This document shows positions 9,707-18,212 of a DNA stretch of 64,000 bases, piece by piece. The notes beneath the pieces were generated by a model, which searched no databases, had not been told where the DNA came from, and saw nothing but the letters and a program-made list of their open reading frames with translations. Location: positions 248,001-312,000 of the forward strand of contig NZ_CP099402.1 of assembly GCF_024721175.1 (NCBI RefSeq). Reading direction: 5' to 3'. The position numbers and the translations under genes were made by a program. This DNA is from Rhizobium sp. Pop5 (GTDB taxonomy: Bacteria > Pseudomonadota > Alphaproteobacteria > Rhizobiales > Rhizobiaceae). Numbering within the stretch: position 1 is the first letter of the stretch; every line of letters begins with the position of its first letter.

Positions 9707-10732
9707 GTGACCAGCCTCAAATCACTTCTGGCCGCCTGCGGCCTCTCCGCCCTGATCAGCCTTGCCGCAACCCCGTCTTTCGCCGGTTCGACGACCTATC
9801 CGCTGACGCTGGAGAACTGCGGCGCCGAAGTCACCTTCAAGAAGGCGCCCGAGCGGGCAATCGGGCTTGGCCAGAACAGTGCGGAAATCCTGCTGCTGCT
9901 CGGCCTTCAGGACAAGATGGTCGGCACCGCCTTCTGGCCGAGCAAGGTCCTGCCGCAGCTCACTGACGCCAATGCCAAGGTCAAGCTTCTCACAGTCGAA
10001 ATGCCGACTTTCGAATCGATCCTGGCCGAAAATCCCGACTTCGTTGCTGCCGCCTTGCCGAGCCTGGTCGGGCCGAACAGCAAAGTCGCCAAGCGCGAAG
10101 ATTTCGACAAGGTCGGCGTTTCAACCTATCTCTCGCCCAGCACCTGCCTCAGCACCAAGGATGTCAAGGATCAGTACGGCAGCCGCGCCGAGCTCTGGAA
10201 CATGGATCTTCTCTACAAGGAGATCGACGAACTCTCTCAGATCTTCGACGTTGCCGATCGCGGCCAGGCGCTGATCGCCGATTTCAAGGCGCGTGAAGCC
10301 AAGCTTCGCGGCAGCGTTTCCAAGGACGGCAAGAATCTCTCCTACGTCTTCTGGTTCTCGAGCCCCAGCCCGTCGGCCGACGCCTATCTCGGCGGCAAGA
10401 ACAGCGCTTCCGGCTTCATCGCCGACCTCCTCGGCGGCCACAATGCCATTACCGCGGAAGCGGAATGGCCAACCGTCGGCTGGGAAGGCATCATCGCCTC
10501 CAATCCCGACGTCATCGTCGTCGCCAGCCTCGACCGCAACCGCTGGGAGCTCGACAAGCCTGAGGCCAAGATCAACTTCCTGAACACCGATCCGGCCGTC
10601 AGCCAGATCCCGGCCGTCAAGAACAAGGCGCTTGTCGTCATGGACGGCCAGGCGATGAACCCGACCATCCGCACGATCTACGGCGCCGAGCAGGTGGCCG
10701 AGCAGCTGAAGGCGCTTGGTCTGCTGAAGTGA
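9707..10732 (+). CDS. Periplasmic substrate-binding protein of a FecB/BtuF-type ABC importer
   Basis: A 341-aa protein with a Sec signal peptide (MTSLKSLLAACGLSALIS, cleavage near SFAGS) followed by a type III binding protein fold: PERAIGLGQNSAEILLLLGL in lobe 1, a long helix, then lobe 2 with GWEGIIASNPDVIVVAS. Relatives carry ferric siderophores, haem, cobalamin or, in one actinobacterial subfamily, a putative F420-0 substrate; ENCGAEVTF and the STCLST cysteine recall that subfamily, so the ligand is open. The GTG start at 9707 is the only one that gives a proper signal peptide. The permease start overlaps the stop by 4 bp, making a three-gene operon. Confidence 0.88.
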   Translation: MTSLKSLLAACGLSALISLAATPSFAGSTTYPLTLENCGAEVTFKKAPERAIGLGQNSAEILLLLGLQDKMVGTAFWPSKVLPQLTDANAKVKLLTVEMPTFESILAENPDFVAAALPSLVGPNSKVAKREDFDKVGVSTYLSPSTCLSTKDVKDQYGSRAELWNMDLLYKEIDELSQIFDVADRGQALIADFKAREAKLRGSVSKDGKNLSYVFWFSSPSPSADAYLGGKNSASGFIADLLGGHNAITAEAEWPTVGWEGIIASNPDVIVVASLDRNRWELDKPEAKINFLNTDPAVSQIPAVKNKALVVMDGQAMNPTIRTIYGAEQVAEQLKALGLLK

Positions 10733-11769
10733 CCGACGCAGGCCGTCTCTTCCGGCAGCTGGGAGCCGTCACCGCACTGCTCCTCGCCTCCCTCTGCCTC
10801 ATCGCTGTCGCCATCGGCGTCAGCGTCGGGATCGGCGATCTGCCGATTCCGCTTGCGACCACCTTCTCCGCCGTCACCAATCGGCTCGGCTGGACCGCGG
10901 TCGAGCTGAACCACATCCATGAGACCGTCATCTGGGACTATCGCCTGAGCCGCGCACTCGTCGCCGCCTTCTGCGGCGCGGGGCTGGCGCTGTCGGGCGC
11001 GATCATGCAGTCGCTGCTGCGCAATCCGCTTGCCGAACCCTATGTTCTCGGCATTTCCGCAGGCGCCTCTACCGGCGCCGTCGCGATCGTCATCCTGGGC
11101 GTCGGCGCTGGCGCTGTATCGCTCTCGGCAGGCGCCTTCGCCGGCGCCTTCTCGGCCTTCTTCTTCGTGGCGCTGCTGTCGAACGGCACGCGCGGCGGCG
11201 CGGACCGCACAATCCTTGCCGGTGTCGCCGCATCGCAACTCTTCAACGCCTCGACCTCCTATATCGTCACCACCTCGGCCAATGCGCAGCAGGCCCGCGA
11301 CGTCATGTTCTGGCTGCTCGGCAGCTTCAGCGGCGTGCGCTGGCCGGAATTCGCGCTGGTCTCGGTCGTCGTCGCCTTCGGCCTCGCCGCCTGTCTGCTT
11401 TACGCCCGCGTGCTCGATGCCTTCGCCTTCGGCGACGAAGCGGCATCCTCGCTCGGCGTCAATGTCGGCCGCGCCCGCATGGTGCTTTTCGCGCTGACCG
11501 CGATGATGACGGCGACCATCGTCAGCATGGTCGGCTCGATCGGCTTCGTCGGCCTTGTCGTGCCGCATGTCGCCCGCTTCGCCGTGGGGCCGCTCCATAT
11601 CCGCCTGCTTCCGGCCTGCGCCATCGCGGGAGCGATCTTCATGGTCCTCGCCGACATCGCCTCGCGCGCCCTCATTCCCGGTCAAATCCTGCCGATCGGC
11701 GTCGTGACGGCGCTGGTGGGCGTGCCTTTCTTCTCGATCATCCTCTACCGGTTCCAGCGCGCGTCATGA
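10729..11769 (+). CDS. FecCD-family ABC transporter permease
   Basis: A 346-aa very hydrophobic protein of the FecCD/BtuC family, with about ten membrane helices. The family segments LSRALVAAFCGAGLALSGA, LRNPLAEPYVLGISAGAS and GSIGFVGLVVPHVAR are present. It forms the channel for the substrate bound by the preceding gene product. It starts with GTG overlapping the upstream TGA (GTGA), and its own stop overlaps the ATPase start (ATGA), so translation of all three is coupled. Length is normal for the family. Confidence 0.93.
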   Translation: MTDAGRLFRQLGAVTALLLASLCLIAVAIGVSVGIGDLPIPLATTFSAVTNRLGWTAVELNHIHETVIWDYRLSRALVAAFCGAGLALSGAIMQSLLRNPLAEPYVLGISAGASTGAVAIVILGVGAGAVSLSAGAFAGAFSAFFFVALLSNGTRGGADRTILAGVAASQLFNASTSYIVTTSANAQQARDVMFWLLGSFSGVRWPEFALVSVVVAFGLAACLLYARVLDAFAFGDEAASSLGVNVGRARMVLFALTAMMTATIVSMVGSIGFVGLVVPHVARFAVGPLHIRLLPACAIAGAIFMVLADIASRALIPGQILPIGVVTALVGVPFFSIILYRFQRAS

Positions 11770-12527
11770 GCATTAAGGCCGACAACCTCACCTGGAAAAT
11801 TGGCAGGAAGACCATTCTGGACGGCGTTTCCATGGAGGCGCAGCCCGGCCGGATGCTCGGCCTGCTCGGGCCGAACGGCTCGGGCAAGACGTCGCTGCTC
11901 AGGCTTCTCGCCGGCCTCAAGCGCCCGCATTCCGGCCGCGTCACGCTCGACCGCAGCGATATCGGCAAGATCAGCCGCCGCTCGATCGCCCGGCGCATCG
12001 CCTTCGTCGAGCAGCACGCGACGACGAACGCCAATCTGAAGGTCGTCGACGTCGTCAAGCTCGGCCGCTTCCCGCACCGGTCGATGTTCTCCGGCTGGAC
12101 GAGAGCCGACGAAGAGGCGGTCGAGGCCGCACTGGCGCGCGCCGGCATGGCGGAAAAGCGCGACGAGCGCTGGCAGAGCCTCTCGGGCGGCGAAAAACAG
12201 CGCACCCACATCGCCAGGGCGCTCGCCCAGTCGCCGCAGGAGCTGATCCTCGACGAACCGACAAATCATCTCGACATTCAGCACCAGATCGGCCTGATGC
12301 GGCTCGTCTCCGGCCTGCCGATCACCAGCATCGTCGCGCTGCACGATCTCAACCATGCCGCCATGTTCTGCGATGAACTCGTTGTAATGCAGCAGGGCAG
12401 GATCGTCGCCTCGGGGGCGCCTGAGGAGGTGCTGAGCGAGACGCTTCTGCGCGAGGTCTTTTCCATCGAGGCCCGCGTCGAAGCCTCACCCTATCATTCG
12501 CGCCCGCACATCCATTATCTCAAGTGA
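11766..12527 (+). CDS. ABC transporter ATPase (FepC/BtuD type)
   Basis: A 253-aa ATPase with Walker A GPNGSGKT (35-42), signature LSGGE, Walker B LILDEP and the H-loop LHDLNH. It powers the FecB/FecCD importer encoded by the two preceding genes. Start ATG 11766 overlaps the permease stop by 4 bp. It ends 10 bp from the convergent Lrp/AsnC gene with no evident terminator between them. All catalytic motifs are intact. Confidence 0.94.
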   Translation: MSIKADNLTWKIGRKTILDGVSMEAQPGRMLGLLGPNGSGKTSLLRLLAGLKRPHSGRVTLDRSDIGKISRRSIARRIAFVEQHATTNANLKVVDVVKLGRFPHRSMFSGWTRADEEAVEAALARAGMAEKRDERWQSLSGGEKQRTHIARALAQSPQELILDEPTNHLDIQHQIGLMRLVSGLPITSIVALHDLNHAAMFCDELVVMQQGRIVASGAPEEVLSETLLREVFSIEARVEASPYHSRPHIHYLK

Positions 12528-12537
12528 GCGACCGCTC

Positions 12538-13005
12538 TCACGTCAGGATCTGCAGCGGCAAAGCCGTCGTCTTTTTCAGCGTCTTCAAGACGATGCTCGA
12601 TTTGACCGAGGCGAGATTGTCGGTGACGCGGATCATTCTTTCGAGAAACTGGCTGAGATGTTCGAGGTCGCGTGTCATGACCTTCATCAGAAAATCGGCG
12701 TCTCCGGTCTGCGAATAACATTCGAGAATCTCCGGCGCGGTCTCGATGAAGCGATGGAGCTGCTCATTTCCGCCCTCCGTATGCGCTCTCAAGCTGACAA
12801 GCGTATGGGCGACGACGGTGAAACCCAGCTTGACCGGATTGAGGATGGCCACCACGCTCTGGATATATTGCTCGTTACGCAGCCTTTCCAAACGGCGGGC
12901 GCATTGGGTCGCGGAGAGATTGACCTTCTGAGACAGTTCGCTCTGCGTCAACTCGCTGTTCTGCTGGAGAGCGGCGAGCAGTTTGATATCGAACGGGTCA
13001 AGCAT
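12538..13005 (-). CDS. Lrp/AsnC-family transcription regulator
   Basis: A 155-aa regulator: an N-terminal winged helix (LDPFDIKLLAALQQNSELTQ and ATQCARRLERL, about residues 1-60) and a C-terminal RAM/AsnC effector domain with ILECYSQTGDADFLMKV. Such proteins form octameric rings that respond to amino acids. ATG 13005 has GGGGAGGGG at good spacing; an in-frame GTG at 13011 is possible. It is divergent from the aminotransferase/TPP enzyme pair, and repeated TCTGC/GCAGA elements lie between, so control of that pair and of itself is likely. Confidence 0.9.
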   Translation of the reverse strand: MLDPFDIKLLAALQQNSELTQSELSQKVNLSATQCARRLERLRNEQYIQSVVAILNPVKLGFTVVAHTLVSLRAHTEGGNEQLHRFIETAPEILECYSQTGDADFLMKVMTRDLEHLSQFLERMIRVTDNLASVKSSIVLKTLKKTTALPLQILT

Positions 13006-13025
13006 GACCACCCCTCCCCGACGGT

Positions 13026-13104
13026 GATTTTCTGCATATTATAGCCTCCTTTCACCGAAAGTCTGCATACTCACGCCAATACAGGGAGAAAATCGCAGAA
13101 AATC
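13026..13104. promoter_or_regulatory. Candidate Lrp/AsnC binding region with inverted TTTTCTGC elements
   Basis: GATTTTCTGC (13026-13035) and its exact reverse complement GCAGAAAATC (13095-13104) face each other across 59 bp. A TCTGCATA element lies between, and AAAATCGC is directly repeated near 13089-13106. All sit in the 150-bp divergent region between the regulator and its presumed targets. The spacing fits Lrp-type wrapping, by inference. Confidence 0.45.
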
Positions 13105-13155
13105 GCCGCGAGATTTCAGTTAATCTCCAGCGACTTGGAAAAGCGAGGTGGAACT

Positions 13156-14334
13156 GTGTTTGACAAACTGAACAGCAGGCCGGCTGACAGCCTTCTTGCC
13201 CTCATCAAGGCCTTCCAGGCCGACGATCGCCCGGGAAAAATCGACCTCGGCGTCGGCGTCTATCGCGACGCGATGGGACGCACGCCCGTCATGCGGGCCG
13301 TGAAGGCGGCGGAGCAGTTTCTGCTGGAAAACCAGGACAGCAAGAAATATCTCGGCCCGGAAGGCGACCTGCAATTCGTGCGCCTGCTTGAGCCGATCAT
13401 CTTCGGAAACGCGCCTGTTTTCGCTCATCGCCTCGTCGGCATTCAGACGCCGGGCGGCAGCGGCGCTTTGCGTCTCGGCGCCGAACTCATCCAGGCGGCA
13501 AATCCATCGGCGAAGGTTCTGCTGGGAACCCCCAGCTGGCCCAATCATGCACCGATCTTCGCCTCGGCACGCTTGGCCGTAAAGGAATATGCCTTTGTCG
13601 ATCTGACGTCACAGCAGGTCAAATTCGAAAGCGTCATTGCCGCCTTGTCTTCCGCTGGGGAAGGCGACGTCGTGCTGCTTCACGGCTGCTGCCATAACCC
13701 GACCGGCATCGACTTCACCATGGAGCAGTGGCAAGAGATTACCGATCTCCTCGTTACACACAGGCTCGTGCCCTTCATCGATCTTGCCTATCAGGGGCTC
13801 GGCGACGGTCTCGAACAGGATGCCGCGCCAACGCGCATGATCCTTAATGCGGTCGATGAGGCGTTGATCGCTTATTCCTGCGACAAGAACTTCGGCCTCT
13901 ATCGCGAGCGCGTCGGCGCGCTCTATGTCGTGGCTCGCAATGGCGATGACGTGAAGAAAGCCGAAAGCAACATGGCCGCACTCGCCCGTGTCAACTGGTC
14001 CATGCCGCCGGACCATGGGGCCGCCATCGTCAGGTGTATTCTCGAAAGCCCTGATATGACGGCGATGTGGCGCGCCGAACTCGAAGAGATGTGCCAGCGC
14101 GTCAACGGCAATCGTGCGGCACTTGCCGCTGCCTCTCCCGATCTCGCCTTCATCAGCCGGCAGCGCGGGCTGTTTTCCAATCTCTCCATGTCCAAGGAAA
14201 CGGCGGTCGCGCTCAGGGCAAACCACGGCATCTACATGGCCGATTCCGGGCGCATGAACCTTGCCGGCATGCAGCCCGCCGATGCCGGCGCCATCGTCGC
14301 AGCGCTCCGGACCGAAGGCTGCCTGAAGTCATAA
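13156..14334 (+). CDS. Aromatic/aspartate-type aminotransferase (PLP, fold type I)
   Basis: A 392-aa class I aminotransferase of the tyrB/aspC group. It begins FDKLNSRPADSLLALIKAF and has GKIDLGVGVYRD, HGCCHNPTGID, DLAYQGLGDGL and the Schiff-base lysine K244 in SCDKNFGLYRERVG. It swaps an amino group between an aromatic or acidic amino acid and 2-oxoglutarate. GTG 13156 has GAGGTGG upstream; a TTG seven codons earlier is less likely. The TPP-dependent enzyme follows after 25 bp, so the 2-oxo acid made here may be its substrate. The divergent Lrp-type gene is a likely regulator. Confidence 0.88.
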   Translation: MFDKLNSRPADSLLALIKAFQADDRPGKIDLGVGVYRDAMGRTPVMRAVKAAEQFLLENQDSKKYLGPEGDLQFVRLLEPIIFGNAPVFAHRLVGIQTPGGSGALRLGAELIQAANPSAKVLLGTPSWPNHAPIFASARLAVKEYAFVDLTSQQVKFESVIAALSSAGEGDVVLLHGCCHNPTGIDFTMEQWQEITDLLVTHRLVPFIDLAYQGLGDGLEQDAAPTRMILNAVDEALIAYSCDKNFGLYRERVGALYVVARNGDDVKKAESNMAALARVNWSMPPDHGAAIVRCILESPDMTAMWRAELEEMCQRVNGNRAALAAASPDLAFISRQRGLFSNLSMSKETAVALRANHGIYMADSGRMNLAGMQPADAGAIVAALRTEGCLKS

Positions 14335-14359
14335 CCGAACGCGGCATTGGAGCCTCCGA

Positions 14360-15988
14360 ATGAGCAGGAAAGAAACGACCGGCCAGGCGATCACCCGTTC
14401 GCTTGTCGCCCATGACATCGACACGGTCTTCGGCATCCCCGGCGCCCATATGTATGATTTCAACGACGCCCTCTATGACGCCGGCGATAAGATCCGGTTC
14501 ATTCATACAAGGCACGAACAGGGTGCGGCCTACATGGCCTACGGCTATGCCAAATCCACCGGCCGGATCGGCGCCTATACCGTCGTGCCCGGCCCGGGCG
14601 TGCTCAATTCCGGCGCGGCGCTTTGCACCGCTTACGGCGCCAACGCGCCGGTGCTCTGCATCACCGGCAACATCATGTCCCATCTGATCGGCCAGGGCAG
14701 AGGACAGTTGCACGAACTGCCGGATCAGCTCGCGACGATGCGCGGGATCACCAAGACGGCGGAACGCATCAATCATCAGTCCGAGGCCGGTTCCGTGATG
14801 GCCGGAGTCGTCTCCAAGATGCTCTCCGGTCGCCAGGGTCCGGGAGCGATCGAAGCTCCCTGGGACGTGTTCGGACAATCCGGACCCGAGATCGACATTC
14901 CCGTTGCCGCGAAAGCGCCTCACCCGGCCGTCAATCCCGATCAGATCGCCGCGGCGGCGGCGCTGATATCAGGCGCCAAGAACCCGATGATCATGGTCGG
15001 CGGCGGCGCGGCGGATGCCGGCGCGGAGATTGCTGCGCTGGCGGAGTTGCTTCAGGCGCCCGTCGCCTCCCATCGCTCCGGCAAGGGCATCGTCGCAGAC
15101 GACCACCCCAATTATCTGAATTTCGTCGCCGCCTATGAATACTGGAAGAAGGTCGACGTGCTGATCGGGATCGGCAGCCGGCTCGAATTGCAGTTCATGC
15201 GCTGGAAGTGGCTTCCGAAAGGGCTCAAGATCATCCGCATCGACATCGATCCCACGGAGATGGTCCGCCTCAAGCCCGATGTCGGCATCGTCGCGGATGC
15301 AAGCGACGGGACACAGGCGCTGACCGATGCGCTGGCTGGGTTCGTCCGCGAGGATCGCACGCGGGAATTTGCCGAATTCAACGAAGAGGCCAAGTCTCGC
15401 TTCTCGGCAGTCCAGCCGCAGCTTGGTTATCTCCAAGCCATTCGCGCAGCTTTACCGAGAGACGGTTTCTTCGTCGAGGAAGTCAGCCAGATGGGTTTCA
15501 CCGCCCGCTTCGCCTTCCCGGTCTATGGCCCGCGCCAATATGTGACATGCGGCTATCAGGACAATCTCGGCTTTGGCTTTAACACCGCCTTGGGCGTGAA
15601 GGTCGCCAATCCCGACAAAGCGGTGATCTCCGTTTCAGGCGATGGCGGCTTCATGTTCGGCGTCCAGGAACTTGCCACCGCCGTCCAGCATAAGATCAAC
15701 GTCATCGCCATCGTCTTCAACAACTCTGCCTACGGCAATGTGCTGCGCGACCAGAAGCAGACCTATAAGGGCCGCTACCTCGGCTCGGATCTCACCAACC
15801 CCGATTTCGTCGCCCTTGGCGAAAGCTTCGGCATCCGATCCTTCAAGGTGGCAAGCCCTGGCGAATTGAGAGACATATTGGAGAAGGCGCTCTCACTCGA
15901 TGAGCCAGTCCTTATCGAGGTGCCGATCGAAAAAGGGTCCGAGGCAAGCCCCTGGCCCTACATTCATCCGGCTCCGCACGCGGAATGA
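14360..15988 (+). CDS. Thiamine-diphosphate-dependent enzyme, acetolactate synthase-like
   Basis: A 542-aa three-domain ThDP enzyme. The PYR domain has the catalytic glutamate E53 in RHEQGAAYMAYGYAK, a central domain follows (about 190-330), and the PP domain has the Mg-ThDP motif GDGGF near 427-431 followed about 25 residues later by NNSAYGN. It resembles acetolactate synthase large subunits, but no regulatory subunit lies next to it and the partner is an aminotransferase. Decarboxylation or carboligation of an aminotransferase-derived 2-oxo acid is equally possible. It ends 19 bp from the convergent glgB. Confidence 0.82.
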   Translation: MSRKETTGQAITRSLVAHDIDTVFGIPGAHMYDFNDALYDAGDKIRFIHTRHEQGAAYMAYGYAKSTGRIGAYTVVPGPGVLNSGAALCTAYGANAPVLCITGNIMSHLIGQGRGQLHELPDQLATMRGITKTAERINHQSEAGSVMAGVVSKMLSGRQGPGAIEAPWDVFGQSGPEIDIPVAAKAPHPAVNPDQIAAAAALISGAKNPMIMVGGGAADAGAEIAALAELLQAPVASHRSGKGIVADDHPNYLNFVAAYEYWKKVDVLIGIGSRLELQFMRWKWLPKGLKIIRIDIDPTEMVRLKPDVGIVADASDGTQALTDALAGFVREDRTREFAEFNEEAKSRFSAVQPQLGYLQAIRAALPRDGFFVEEVSQMGFTARFAFPVYGPRQYVTCGYQDNLGFGFNTALGVKVANPDKAVISVSGDGGFMFGVQELATAVQHKINVIAIVFNNSAYGNVLRDQKQTYKGRYLGSDLTNPDFVALGESFGIRSFKVASPGELRDILEKALSLDEPVLIEVPIEKGSEASPWPYIHPAPHAE

Positions 15989-16007
15989 CCGCAACAGCGT
16001 GAAACCG

Positions 16008-18212
16008 TCAGGGCGACGGCCCCTTGAAAAAGATCGTCGCCAGCGGCGGCAGCGTCAGCGATAGCGAGACAGGCCTGCCGTGCGCGGGCACGGGTTCGCT
16101 CGACACTGCCCCGTTGACGAGGCCCGAGCCGCCATATTCGCGGGCATCCGTCGTAATCTTCTCGATCCACATCCCGTCCCGCGGCACGCCGATCCGGTAG
16201 CCGTAACGCGGCACCGGGGTGAAATTCGAGACGACGAGCACCGAGGAGGAGCGATCGGGGGCATAACGCAGCATGCCGAGCACGGAATTGACGGCGTCGT
16301 CGGCGGCCGCCCATTCGAAGCCTTCGGGATGAAAGTCGCCGAACTGCAAGGCCGGCTCCTGCCCGTAGAAGCCGTTCAAATCCTTGACCAGCCGCTGAAG
16401 CCCGGCATGCGCCGGCCGGTCCAGCACGTCCCAGCTGACCGACGCGTCATGGTTCCATTCGCCGGGCTGGGCGATCTCCCCGCCCATGAACATCAGCTTC
16501 TTGCCAGGATGGCCCCACATGAAGGCGAGATAGCTGCGCAGGTTGGCGAATTTCTGCCACTCGTCGCCGGGCATCTTGCCGAGCAGCGAGCCCTTTCCGT
16601 AAACGACCTCATCGTGGGAAATCGGCAGCATGAAGCGCTCGGAATAGGCATAGATCATGCCGAAGGTCATCGTGTTGTGATGGTAGCTTCGGTAGACCGG
16701 GTCCTTCGAGATGTAACTCAGGCTGTCATGCATCCAGCCCATATTCCATTTGATGTCGAAGCCGAGCCCGCCTTCTTCGGGCGGCTTTGTCACGCCCGGC
16801 CAGGCGGTCGATTCCTCGGCAATCGTCACCGCATGCGGGCAGCGCTCGTGAATGATGCTGTTCAGATGCTTGAAGAACTCAACCGCCTCCAGGTTCTCCC
16901 GGCCGCCATATTTGTTCGGAATCCACTCCCCCTCCTTGCGGCTGTAGTCGCGGTAGAGCATCGAGGCGACGGCATCCACGCGCAGTCCGTCGATATGGTA
17001 GCGTTCGAGCCATTCGAGCGCGCTGGCGATCAGGAAGCCTTTCACCTCGTTGCGGCCGAGATTGTAGATCAGCGTGTTCCAGTCGCCGTGGAAGCCCTCG
17101 CGCGAGTCCTCGTGCTCGTAGAGCGCCGTGCCGTCGAAGCGGGCAAGCCCCCAGACGTCTGTGGGGAAATGGGCCGGCACCCAGTCGAGGATCACGCCGA
17201 TCCCGGCGCCGTGGCAGCGGTCGACGAAATAGGCCAAATCCTCAGGCGTGCCGTAGCGGCCGGTCGGAGCGAAGAGGCCGAGCGGCTGATAACCCCAGGA
17301 GCCGCCGAAGGGATGCTCCATGATCGGCAGCAGCTCGATATGGGTAAATCCCATCTCGCTTGCATAGGGAACGAGCCTCTGGCTGAGTTCGACCCAGTCG
17401 AGCGACCGCCCGCCATTCTCCCGCAGCCAGGAGCCGGCATGCACCTCGTAGACGGAGACCGCGCCTTCCAGTGTTTCCTGTCGCGACCGGCTCTTCATCC
17501 AGACGTCGTCGGTCCATCGAAACCGCGTCGACGATGCGACGATCGAGGCGGTGGACGGGGCGGCTTCGCTCGCGCGCGCCACCGGATCGGCCTTCTGCGG
17601 CAGGCAATTTCCCTGTGCGTCGACAATCTCGAACTTGTATCTTTCGCCGGGCGCCAGCCGGGGAATGAAGAGCTCCCAGACGCCGGCCGACTGCCTCAGC
17701 CGCATCGGGTTTCGCCGCCCGTCCCAGGCGTTGAAATCGCCGACAACAGAGACGCGGCGCGCATTCGGCGCCCAGACGGCGAAACGAACGCCCGCGACGC
17801 CGTCGATCGACATCTCCACCGCGCCGAGCGTCCGGCTCAGGCTGTAATGGGTGCCTTCGGATATAAGATGGAGGTCGAGTTCTCCGAGCAGCAGGCCGAA
17901 ACTATAGGGGTCCTCGGTGATCTGTTCGCCATCCGGCCATGTGATCCGCAACCGATAAGGCATTCTCGAAGCCGTCGCCGCCGCAAACAGGCCGGAGGGG
18001 TGAGCGATGCTGAATGGCGTCACCATCCTGCCGCTCTCTGCTTCGACGAGATCGACGCCTTCGGCGCCCGGCAGATAGACGCGTACGACCGTCATGCCAC
18101 CGCTCTCGTGCGGACCGAGGATCGAGAAGGGATCGCCGTGGCGTCCCTCGATCAGCGCCCAGAGCGCATCGTGCCCGATGCCGGCGAGAAGTTCCGAGCG
18201 CTCGACATTCAT
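16008..18212 (-). CDS. glgB: 1,4-alpha-glucan branching enzyme
   Basis: A 734-aa GH13 enzyme that cuts alpha-1,4 chains and rejoins them as alpha-1,6 branches. It has an N-terminal CBM48-type region ([26 protein letters not shown]), the barrel with nucleophile D413 in [12 protein letters not shown], the acid in [11 protein letters not shown], and [12 protein letters not shown]. Length matches the family. ATG 18212 is chosen because GGGAGG lies 7 nt upstream and it overlaps the treS stop (ATGA); an in-frame start 21 codons upstream lies within treS. It is last in glgE-treS-glgB and branches the chains that GlgE extends. Confidence 0.96.
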   Translation of the reverse strand: MNVERSELLAGIGHDALWALIEGRHGDPFSILGPHESGGMTVVRVYLPGAEGVDLVEAESGRMVTPFSIAHPSGLFAAATASRMPYRLRITWPDGEQITEDPYSFGLLLGELDLHLISEGTHYSLSRTLGAVEMSIDGVAGVRFAVWAPNARRVSVVGDFNAWDGRRNPMRLRQSAGVWELFIPRLAPGERYKFEIVDAQGNCLPQKADPVARASEAAPSTASIVASSTRFRWTDDVWMKSRSRQETLEGAVSVYEVHAGSWLRENGGRSLDWVELSQRLVPYASEMGFTHIELLPIMEHPFGGSWGYQPLGLFAPTGRYGTPEDLAYFVDRCHGAGIGVILDWVPAHFPTDVWGLARFDGTALYEHEDSREGFHGDWNTLIYNLGRNEVKGFLIASALEWLERYHIDGLRVDAVASMLYRDYSRKEGEWIPNKYGGRENLEAVEFFKHLNSIIHERCPHAVTIAEESTAWPGVTKPPEEGGLGFDIKWNMGWMHDSLSYISKDPVYRSYHHNTMTFGMIYAYSERFMLPISHDEVVYGKGSLLGKMPGDEWQKFANLRSYLAFMWGHPGKKLMFMGGEIAQPGEWNHDASVSWDVLDRPAHAGLQRLVKDLNGFYGQEPALQFGDFHPEGFEWAAADDAVNSVLGMLRYAPDRSSSVLVVSNFTPVPRYGYRIGVPRDGMWIEKITTDAREYGGSGLVNGAVSSEPVPAHGRPVSLSLTLPPLATIFFKGPSP

